NCBI GenBank assembly: GCA_038527215.1
Contig: JBCBGC010000165.1
Span: 1 to 15,563 of the forward strand
Direction of reading: 5' to 3'
From: JAWPMV01 sp038527215
GTDB taxonomy: Bacteria; Bacteroidota; Bacteroidia; J057
DNA length: 15,563 bases
The position numbers and the translations under genes are program-made. The stretch's first letter is position 1; every line of letters begins with the position of its first letter. The notes under the pieces were generated by a model. The model was not told the DNA's origin. It worked only from the letters and a program-made list of their open reading frames with translations, and ran no database searches. Positions 1 to 5,747 of this stretch are shown here, piece by piece.

Positions 1-337
1 ATTGGCGGCTCCCTTCTCGGTTTTGGCTTTATTGGCCATTGGCATGCAAATGGATTTTTCTTTTGATCGGGAGCTGTGGAAATACCTATTCCTCAGTCAA
101 CTATACAAACTCATCCTTGCGCCGCTGTTTACCTGGTTCCTGCTGTTCCAGTTGTTGGAAGTAGATCAGCTCATCGCTAGCATTTGCGTGCTGGGGGCCG
201 GGATCGGGTGCATGAATGCCGTTTCTATCCTGGCCGCAGAAATGGGCCTGCACCCCAAACTTTCCACCACCTTGCCCGCCATCAGTATCCCCTTGTCTAT
301 CCCTTTTCTCTTCCTGATCCACCTTCTCATTTCCTGA
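1..337 (+). CDS. AEC-family (auxin efflux carrier-like) permease, C-terminal fragment
   Basis: This is the last 111 or so codons of an inner-membrane permease; the 5' part lies before the window, so no true start is present and the first complete codon begins at position 2. The fragment is almost entirely hydrophobic, with about four membrane segments: residues 3-13, 28-49, 57-77 and 90-110. A KLILAP motif sits in the second segment and a GCMNAVSILAAEMG stretch in the third, which resembles the conserved C-terminal half of AEC transporters, where a proline-rich helix precedes a small-residue-rich 'xxPxAxxxxxLA' helix. Family members are usually about 300 residues with ten helices and export small organic anions, but the substrate cannot be told from this fragment. 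The gene ends 127 bp before the convergent sigma-factor operon. Family assignment is from sequence character, not from a search. Confidence 0.7.
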   Translation, partial: LAAPFSVLALLAIGMQMDFSFDRELWKYLFLSQLYKLILAPLFTWFLLFQLLEVDQLIASICVLGAGIGCMNAVSILAAEMGLHPKLSTTLPAISIPLSIPFLFLIHLLIS

Positions 338-353
338 AATCCGCATAAAAAAA

Positions 354-378
354 GGAGGAGCAATTAGCTTGCCCCTCC
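354..378 (-). terminator. Probable rho-independent terminator of the minus-strand sigma-factor operon
   Basis: Read on the minus strand, GGAGG (378-374) pairs with CCTCC (358-354) and AGC (369-367) with GCT (361-359) around a TAATT loop, leaving GGCA as a bulge. Seven T residues follow at once (353-347). This is the layout of an intrinsic terminator, about 90 bp past the stop codon of the last operon gene. On the plus strand the same hairpin is followed by CCTTTT, so it may act weakly in both directions. Confidence 0.55.
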
Positions 379-399
379 CCTTTTGGTGGTTTGTTTCTC

Positions 400-420
400 G
401 CTTTCCAGTGGAAAGCCTTT
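400..420 (+). terminator. Possible rho-independent terminator of the permease gene
   Basis: GCTTTCC (400-406) pairs perfectly with GGAAAGC (410-416) across an AGT loop and is followed by CTTTTATA. This is a short but well-formed hairpin with a T-rich tail, 63 bp after the permease stop codon. The stem is only 7 bp, so strength is uncertain. Confidence 0.45.
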
Positions 421-445
421 TATATGTTGGCTGCTGAACCTACGG

Positions 446-463
446 GAGATCCTGGCTGATCTC
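446..463 (-). repeat. Hairpin directly after the stop codon of the Spy-like gene
   Basis: GAGATC (446-451) and GATCTC (458-463) form a perfect 6-bp stem with a 6-nt loop, beginning one base past the TAA stop (467-465) of the minus-strand gene. No T tract follows, so it is more likely an mRNA 3'-end stabilising structure, or chance, than a terminator. Confidence 0.3.
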
Positions 464-464
464 T

Positions 465-944
465 TTAATCATTCCGTAATTCCTGCCGTCTTTTCATGCG
501 TTCCTGTTGACGGCGGCGTACTTCCTCCAGCAGCTTTTGGCGGAAGTCTTGCTCAGCTTTGAACAATACGACCACCTTCCGCACAGGCAGGATTTTTTTG
601 AACTCCCCGTAATACTTTCGGTTGAGGGCCGCTTCTTCTTCTTGAATCTTGAGCATGTCTTCCATCAACTGCTCCAGTTCTTTGTCGCTGGAGGTAGCCA
701 TGCCCCTCCGCAATTGTTGCTGCTTCTGCTGTCGGTTGCGCTTCAGGATCTTTTGTCCCTCTGAATACTCATTATACACGGGCCAAAACTTGGCCGCTTC
801 TTTGGACGTCAGGTTTAGCCTCTGGGTGTAAAAGGCAATCCGCATACTCTCGATCCGCTCATCAGACATTCTTGCCTGAGCTTGAAGCTGAGCAGGCCAG
901 GCCAGGCTCAGCAGCATATACCCTATGATTACATATTTCATCAT
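465..944 (-). CDS. Small secreted helical protein, Spy/CpxP-like
   Basis: A 159-residue protein with an N-terminal signal peptide (hydrophobic residues 4-18, likely cleavage near the LQAQA at 20-24). The mature part is almost all charged helix: an IESMRIAFYTQRLNLTSKEAAKFWPVYNEY-type opening (about residues 31-60, with LNLT at 44-47), a Gln/Lys/Arg-rich stretch near 65-80, an acidic helix near 86-105 and a very basic C-terminus (RRRQQERMKRRQELR). The LNLT...W..Y layout matches small periplasmic proteins that Bacteroidota encode next to ECF sigma factors and that are often annotated as Spy/CpxP- or heavy-metal-sensor-like. The family members are periplasmic chaperones or stress sensors; a role here is inferred. 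It is the third gene of the operon, 9 bp after the anti-sigma gene. Two ATG codons are adjacent at the start (944 and 941). Confidence 0.65.
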   Translation of the reverse strand: MMKYVIIGYMLLSLAWPAQLQAQARMSDERIESMRIAFYTQRLNLTSKEAAKFWPVYNEYSEGQKILKRNRQQKQQQLRRGMATSSDKELEQLMEDMLKIQEEEAALNRKYYGEFKKILPVRKVVVLFKAEQDFRQKLLEEVRRRQQERMKRRQELRND

Positions 945-953
945 CGTTGGTTC

Positions 954-1694
954 TTAATTCATCGTTCCAATTCCCCAATCATCCACCAGGTCCATCAGAT
1001 CTTCGGTATCCACTTCTTCTAAGAATTTTCCCAGCTCTTCGTCGGTAAGCTCCATTTCTTCTACGAAATTCAGCTCATCCAGCTGTTCTTCGGGCACCAG
1101 CGCCACGATTTCTTCTACCGCTACCTCATTCCACTCGATGGCGGCAAATAAGCTTTGCTCATCTAGCTCGGCTAATGCTGCCAATTCTGTGGTTTCATAA
1201 GCTGGCGTAGCAGGTCCGGGCCAGGCAATCAGCAGGCAGATCAGCGCCACCGCAGCAGCCAGGGTCCAGGCCAAAGGCTTTTGCCATTTGGGCGCGGCCA
1301 GTTGGACGACCCTAGCGGATTCCCTTTGAGGAATGGCTCCTAGTCGCTCCGCACTGGCTTCAAAATAGCCTTCTGGAACTTGAAAAACTTCTTTTTGGGG
1401 TGGGGAAGATAAGACGGGAGAAGCATCTGAAGCAGAGGCTTCGGCAAGGCGGGTATTCAGGCTGCCTGGAAGTTGGTCAAAATAGCCTTCGGGGACAGAA
1501 AACACCTCCTCCCGGGGGAGCTCGCTCAGTGGATCAGGTTCATCTCTCCCCTCCTCGGCTTTAAGCCGTGCCTGTAGGTTATCTGGAAACTGCTCGAAAT
1601 AGCCTTCCGGCACCTCAAATCCAGGCTTGGCCTTAGACTTAGGTAGGAGCGCATCCAGGTTCAACGCTTCTTCATGTGAATTTTCCTGCTTCAT
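954..1694 (-). CDS. Probable membrane anti-sigma factor with three VPEGYF repeats
   Basis: A 246-residue protein encoded between an ECF sigma factor and a Spy-like protein. The first 120 residues carry three copies of a motif, F-x-VPEGYF, at residues 28-33, 67-72 and 106-111, spaced exactly 39 residues apart; each is followed by an amphipathic segment (such as PDNLQARL or PGSLNTRL). One membrane segment follows at about 141-158. The C-terminal 85 residues are strongly acidic and close with DLVDDWGIGTMN. By position (sigma-adjacent, single membrane span, N-terminus probably cytoplasmic) it should bind and restrain the sigma factor at the membrane, with the acidic tail in the periplasm sensing a signal or contacting the basic Spy-like protein. 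It lacks a recognisable ZAS/HxxxCxxC zinc motif. The sigma-binding role is inference; the repeats, membrane span and acidic tail are visible directly. Confidence 0.65.
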   Translation of the reverse strand: MKQENSHEEALNLDALLPKSKAKPGFEVPEGYFEQFPDNLQARLKAEEGRDEPDPLSELPREEVFSVPEGYFDQLPGSLNTRLAEASASDASPVLSSPPQKEVFQVPEGYFEASAERLGAIPQRESARVVQLAAPKWQKPLAWTLAAAVALICLLIAWPGPATPAYETTELAALAELDEQSLFAAIEWNEVAVEEIVALVPEEQLDELNFVEEMELTDEELGKFLEEVDTEDLMDLVDDWGIGTMN

Positions 1695-1717
1695 GTCAGT
1701 ACAGCACTGGTCTAGTA

Positions 1718-1731
1718 GGTAACGAATTACC
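1718..1731 (-). repeat. Small hairpin between the sigma and anti-sigma genes
   Basis: On the minus strand GGTAA-TTCG-TTACC makes a 5-bp stem with a UUCG loop within the 66-nt sigma/anti-sigma gap. It could modulate the ratio of the two proteins, but the stem is short and the loop-closing pair is A-T, not the especially stable C-G. Confidence 0.25.
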
Positions 1732-1760
1732 GCCTCAACCAGTATATCGCGTTTGTGGCC

Positions 1761-2339
1761 TTAGGCATCCATGCTGTTCCTCAGATAGGCTTCTATCTTT
1801 TTGGCTGCATGATGGTAGCTCGCTTTGAGTGAGCCAACCGACACCTCTAATACGGCCGATATTTCATCGTATTTCATTTCATCAAAGTAGCGCATATTGA
1901 AGACCAGTTTTTGCCGATCTGGCAGGGTCAACAAAGCGCGCTGCAATTTCATCTGAATCTCATCTCCACTAATATATGGTCCGTTTTCCAGGCTATGTCT
2001 AAGGTCATTTTCCACATCCTTTACCTCACGCTGTTCCATCTTTTTGCGGCGGTTGATAAAGGTCAGAGATTCGTTGGTCGCAATCCGGTAAAGCCAGGTT
2101 TTGATGGCCGAATCCGCCCGAAAGTTGTGCAGGTTCCGCCAGGCTTTCAAAAACGTATTTTGCAGGACATCGTCTGCATCATCATGAGAAATCACTATCC
2201 GGCGGATGTGATAATACAGACTTTTCTGGTGTAGCCGCACCAGCTCTCCGAAAGCTTGCTCCCGGTGGGCGGGTTGGCGTAACCTCTCCAACAAGTTTTT
2301 CTCCTGTTCAACGACCATTTCGGAAGTTAGACGCTTCAT
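1761..2339 (-). CDS. ECF-type RNA polymerase sigma factor (sigma-70 family, RpoE-like)
   Basis: A 192-residue two-domain sigma factor. Region 2 (about residues 28-98) shows the core-binding and -10-recognition signature: LVRLHQKSLYYHIRRI, then DDADDVLQNTFLKAWRNL and KTWLYRIATNESL, ending in the basic NRRKK. Region 4 (about 133-185) has LPDRQKLVFNMRYF followed by the helix-turn-helix YDEISAVLEVSVGSLKASYHHAAKKI. Length and layout are typical of ECF sigma factors, which direct RNA polymerase to envelope-stress or regulated promoters. It is the first gene of a three-gene operon with a likely membrane anti-sigma factor 66 bp downstream. It is divergent from the polysaccharide export operon, which makes that operon a natural candidate target, though no shared promoter motif could be defined. 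The ATG at 2339 is the best start; the N-terminus matches the family. Confidence 0.93.
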   Translation of the reverse strand: MKRLTSEMVVEQEKNLLERLRQPAHREQAFGELVRLHQKSLYYHIRRIVISHDDADDVLQNTFLKAWRNLHNFRADSAIKTWLYRIATNESLTFINRRKKMEQREVKDVENDLRHSLENGPYISGDEIQMKLQRALLTLPDRQKLVFNMRYFDEMKYDEISAVLEVSVGSLKASYHHAAKKIEAYLRNSMDA

Positions 2340-2560
2340 ATACCTTAAGGTTTAACGAAGAATAAGAAAATCCAAAACTTTTTTTCATCGGGGACGATAT
2401 CTGCGGGATTGTTACATGCTTTCTCACTTACCTCCTCCCTTCGCCCTGATGATAGATATGCCGGTACTTTTCTTATAGGCTAAACGGAATAAGGATTATT
2501 TTTCCGATGGAATATTTATTTAAATAAACACAATATCCCCTACACAACAGCCCAAGTACA
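2340..2560. promoter_or_regulatory. Divergent intergenic region between the sigma-factor and polysaccharide operons
   Basis: This 221-bp gap must hold promoters for both divergent operons. It is AT-rich at each end. No full Bacteroidota promoter (TTTG, about 19-21 nt, TAnnTTTG) is found. The nearest -7 matches are TATTTTTC at 2497-2504 on the plus strand (7 of 8 positions if n is free) and AAGTTTTG on the minus strand (2380-2373), both lacking a well-spaced -33 TTTG. A missing housekeeping box would fit promoters read by an alternative sigma factor, but that is speculation. Confidence 0.4.
2515..2528. promoter_or_regulatory. AT-only 14-bp perfect palindrome upstream of the polysaccharide operon
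   Basis: TTTATTTAAATAAA is its own reverse complement and ends 32 bp before the ATG at 2561. It could be an operator for a dimeric regulator or an unstructured AT-rich leader that helps ribosome binding. Because the palindrome is made only of A and T, chance occurrence is fairly likely. Confidence 0.3.
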
Positions 2561-4969
2561 ATGAACAAAATAGGCAACATGCTCCGTTGGCTGCGGCCCA
2601 TCTTTAAAGGATGGCCCGTGATTGTCCTGTTTTTGCTCGTTGGAGCAGTCCTGGGATTTACCCACATCTACTACGCCATCCCAGAATACAAAACCTCCGC
2701 CACCCTTCGGATCAATGACAAAGAAAGTGGTGCGTCCTCCTTCCTGAAAAATTTTGAGAGCTTTTCGGTAGTCGGTCAGTTGCTGGCAGAAGTGGAAGTA
2801 TTACGCTCTAAATACCTGGTAGTCAAAACCATCAACAAGCTCGACCTACGGACCTTCACCTATGTCTACCACCGGGGAAACCCCCGCAATCTCTACGGAA
2901 AGTCGCCCTTTACCGTGAACTACCAACTTTCAGATAGTAGCCTGAGGGATGTCATGTTTGAGGTGGACCTGGGAGAAAATGACCAACTCATGCTTTCCTA
3001 CATGTGGCAAGGTCAGGAAAAAATTGCCTTGGGCAAGCTCGGTCAACCCATCCGCCTGGAAGGCTTGCAGGTCCAGCTCAATCGGGTGGATACCACAGCA
3101 GGAAAATCCCCGGCTCCCTTCGATCCCGGCAAGTACGGTTTTTCGATTAACAGCATGCAGATGCTGCTCAAAAAGATCGGGGGGCACAACCTCCTGGTAG
3201 CCTTACCGGATGAGCAGGTTCCTATCGTGAAGTTATTTTTCACCCATGAAGTCCCTCAATTAGCGGCAGATGTAGTTAATACCCTGGCCGAAACCTACAT
3301 TGAGGATTTTATTGAAAACAAAACGGGTTCGGCCGCCAAAGCCTTAAAATTTATCAATGAGCAAATTGAGGAGATAGAAAAAAACCTGCGCAAGTCTGAG
3401 GGAGAGTTAGCGGCGTTCAAAGCGCGTTCCAAGGTGGTAGACCTGGCCATGGAGGCGGATACCAAGCTCAAGCGCATCAGTGAACTGGAGTTGCGAAAAC
3501 TCACCCTGGAACTGGACCAGACAGAACTGAGAAACCTCCTGGCCTTTATTCGCGACGACTCTTCCGGTCAGTCCATCACCCCCAACTATGAATCCGTAGA
3601 GGACCCGGCTTTTACCAATGCCCTGATTTCCCTTTCCGAACTGAGGATCAAAAAAGAGGAACTCCTGCAAAAGTTCACCCCTTTATACCCGGAGGTACGG
3701 GAGGTCTCCGCAGAACTCGCGGCTCAGTCTGACCGACTGGCTCGTAGCGTTGAAAATACGCTGGCTACCAATGAAGCCAAGATCCGGGAAATGCAGGCCA
3801 ACATTCGCCAGGTAAACCTACAGTTTGCCAAGCTACCTGCGGTGGAGAAGGAGCTCATGATGCTAAAAAGGCGATTCATGACCAACGAACAGCTCTACTC
3901 TTTTCTGCTGGAAAGGCGGGCTGAAGCATCTATTGGGGCCAATTCTACCATTTCCTTCCACAAAATTCTCGAGGAAGCTTTTGTCCCCCACACCCCCATC
4001 AAACCGCAGAAGTCCCTCATCATGGTGGTCGCAGCCCTGGTGGGAGCCATGCTCGGCACCTTACTGGTCTTGCTCTATCATTATTTGCGGGCCACCATCT
4101 ATAATGTCGCCGACATTGAGTTCTTCCTCGACATTCCCGTCATCGGAGAAATCAAACGGGTACCAGATGATTTTCAGATTGTTTCGCAGGATTTCATCAA
4201 CCTGGCTACCCATTTACATCTGATCCGACCGGCCAAAACCATTTCTGTGGTCAGTTATACCCGGAAGGAAGGTAAAAACCTTTCTGCGCTCAACCTGGCC
4301 AAAGCCATGGCGGCTATCGGGTATAAAACCCTGCTCATCGACCTGGACATGTATGAGGGTTCTTTGCACCAGGATTTCAACGCGGGCAGCCTGGAGGGAT
4401 GGGGACAAGTCATCCTGGGAGAAATGGAAGCTCATCAGGTAACCCATGAATCCAATTTTGAAAATCTCTATTTCATCCCTGGCGGTCTGGCAGAGGCCCA
4501 TATTCCTACCAGTCTGGTCCTGCATCCCAACGTGGAGGCAGAGATGAGCAAATTACAGCGGAAATACGACCGGATCATCCTTAACCTACCCTATTTGCAG
4601 GAAGTGAAAGACGCCATCCCGATGATGCGTCAGGCAAAACTGAACCTGATTTCAGCCTGGTCGGATCGTACGCGATTTAAGCACCTGCAGGATATTGAAA
4701 CCCTGGTTCGTCGCTTCGAAATCCCGGATGTTTTTGCCTTGCTGATCAAAGGGGAAAAGCAGGGGAACCAAATGATCTACTCCATGACGGAGGACAGATT
4801 ACCCAGGATCGGACAAGGAGCCAGAAGAAAGATGCTTCGCAACCTGGTCAGGCTGCTCCTTTTCAATCGATCGGCCGATGGAACCACGCAAGTTCTGCCT
4901 CGCATAGGAGAAGGTCAGCGGCGAAAACTCCTGTGGCGTTCCATCAAGCAATTATTCAAACGCAAGTAA
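2561..4969 (+). CDS. Wzz-type polysaccharide co-polymerase with degenerate BY-kinase domain
   Basis: An 802-residue inner-membrane protein, the usual length for a Bacteroidota Wzz/BY-kinase fusion. Order: first membrane segment about 18-40; Wzz domain with NDKESGASSFL and FESFSVV; long coiled-coil about 250-450; PIKPQKS then second membrane segment about 485-508; cytoplasmic P-loop-like domain about 540-735. Family members set polysaccharide chain length and, through tyrosine autophosphorylation, cycle the export machine. Here catalysis looks lost: the Walker A region reads TRKEGKNLSALNLA, with Asn573 in place of Ser/Thr after Lys572 and no leading glycine; the Walker B aspartate is Asn675 (IILNLP); only the DLD of Walker A' (594/596) remains. 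The tail has no tyrosine cluster. Instead it ends in two basic repeats starting LPRIG at 747 and 779. First gene of the export operon, 7 bp ahead of the Wza-like gene. Confidence 0.88.
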   Translation: MNKIGNMLRWLRPIFKGWPVIVLFLLVGAVLGFTHIYYAIPEYKTSATLRINDKESGASSFLKNFESFSVVGQLLAEVEVLRSKYLVVKTINKLDLRTFTYVYHRGNPRNLYGKSPFTVNYQLSDSSLRDVMFEVDLGENDQLMLSYMWQGQEKIALGKLGQPIRLEGLQVQLNRVDTTAGKSPAPFDPGKYGFSINSMQMLLKKIGGHNLLVALPDEQVPIVKLFFTHEVPQLAADVVNTLAETYIEDFIENKTGSAAKALKFINEQIEEIEKNLRKSEGELAAFKARSKVVDLAMEADTKLKRISELELRKLTLELDQTELRNLLAFIRDDSSGQSITPNYESVEDPAFTNALISLSELRIKKEELLQKFTPLYPEVREVSAELAAQSDRLARSVENTLATNEAKIREMQANIRQVNLQFAKLPAVEKELMMLKRRFMTNEQLYSFLLERRAEASIGANSTISFHKILEEAFVPHTPIKPQKSLIMVVAALVGAMLGTLLVLLYHYLRATIYNVADIEFFLDIPVIGEIKRVPDDFQIVSQDFINLATHLHLIRPAKTISVVSYTRKEGKNLSALNLAKAMAAIGYKTLLIDLDMYEGSLHQDFNAGSLEGWGQVILGEMEAHQVTHESNFENLYFIPGGLAEAHIPTSLVLHPNVEAEMSKLQRKYDRIILNLPYLQEVKDAIPMMRQAKLNLISAWSDRTRFKHLQDIETLVRRFEIPDVFALLIKGEKQGNQMIYSMTEDRLPRIGQGARRKMLRNLVRLLLFNRSADGTTQVLPRIGEGQRRKLLWRSIKQLFKRK

Positions 4970-4976
4970 ATAGTAG

Positions 4977-5744
4977 ATGAAGATACCTGTGGCGCGGATA
5001 AACATTTCCTTGTACCTAAGCGGTCTGTTGCTGGTCCTGTTTCCAGCCTGTACCCCTCAACTGCTTTTCCAAAAGCAAGAGGGCCAGCAACTCACGGATC
5101 AGGTAACCCTGGCCGATTTAGAAGAGCATATTCTCCAGCAGGAGGACAAAATCACCATCAGTATCTGGGGCCATGAAGAATTGGGTGTAGGCTCTCAGTT
5201 CAGCGTGTATAGTTCTACCCTGGAGCAAGGCAAATACATTTCCATCAATGCCCGGGGAGAGGTAACCCTGCCCCTGGTAGGGACCGTGGAAATTGCCGGG
5301 CTTACGGTTCGGGAGGCGGATTTATACCTGCGGAAACTCTATTCAAAATACGTACACAATCCGATCATCTATTTGCGGATTCTGGACCACCGGGTGACCA
5401 TTTTAGGGGAGGTTCGCAATCCGGGAAACTACAGCCTGGACCGTCAGCAAAAAAGCCTGATCGAAGTGATAGGGGATGCAGGAGGCCTGACCGACTTTGC
5501 TGATGCAGATGCTATCATCATTGTTCGCCACACCGAAACAGGAGGCAAGAAGGAAATCAAGGTAGACCTGACCTTGATGGAAACGCTCTACACCCAGGAC
5601 CTGAGTCTTCATAGCCGGGACATCATTTACGTGCCGGAAAGAAGAGCCAAGCAATTTGAAAGAACCGTGAGCGGCAAAGTGGTTCCGGTGGTTGGGGCTC
5701 TGGCCAGCATTGCGCTGATTTTGTCTATCCTGAATAATCAATGA
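4977..5744 (+). CDS. Wza-type polysaccharide export outer-membrane lipoprotein
   Basis: A 255-residue protein of the polysaccharide export family. It begins with a hydrophobic signal (residues 8-22) and Cys25 in LFPAC, a slightly off-consensus lipobox, so lipid anchoring is likely but not certain. A Poly_export domain follows (about 50-130; motifs EDKITISIWGHEELG, then GEVTLPLVGTVEIAGLTVREA). Next is an SLBB beta-grasp domain (about 135-205; VTILGEVRNPGNYSL and IGDAGGLTDFADAD). Close to the C-terminus is a membrane-spanning stretch (about 233-251, VVPVVGALASIALILSIL) that in Wza homologues forms the outer-membrane pore helix. The product should make the outer-membrane and periplasmic channel that works with a Wzz-type partner in the inner membrane. 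It sits between two such partners, 7 bp after the first and 3 bp before the second. Confidence 0.92.
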   Translation: MKIPVARINISLYLSGLLLVLFPACTPQLLFQKQEGQQLTDQVTLADLEEHILQQEDKITISIWGHEELGVGSQFSVYSSTLEQGKYISINARGEVTLPLVGTVEIAGLTVREADLYLRKLYSKYVHNPIIYLRILDHRVTILGEVRNPGNYSLDRQQKSLIEVIGDAGGLTDFADADAIIIVRHTETGGKKEIKVDLTLMETLYTQDLSLHSRDIIYVPERRAKQFERTVSGKVVPVVGALASIALILSILNNQ

Positions 5745-5747
5745 TCC

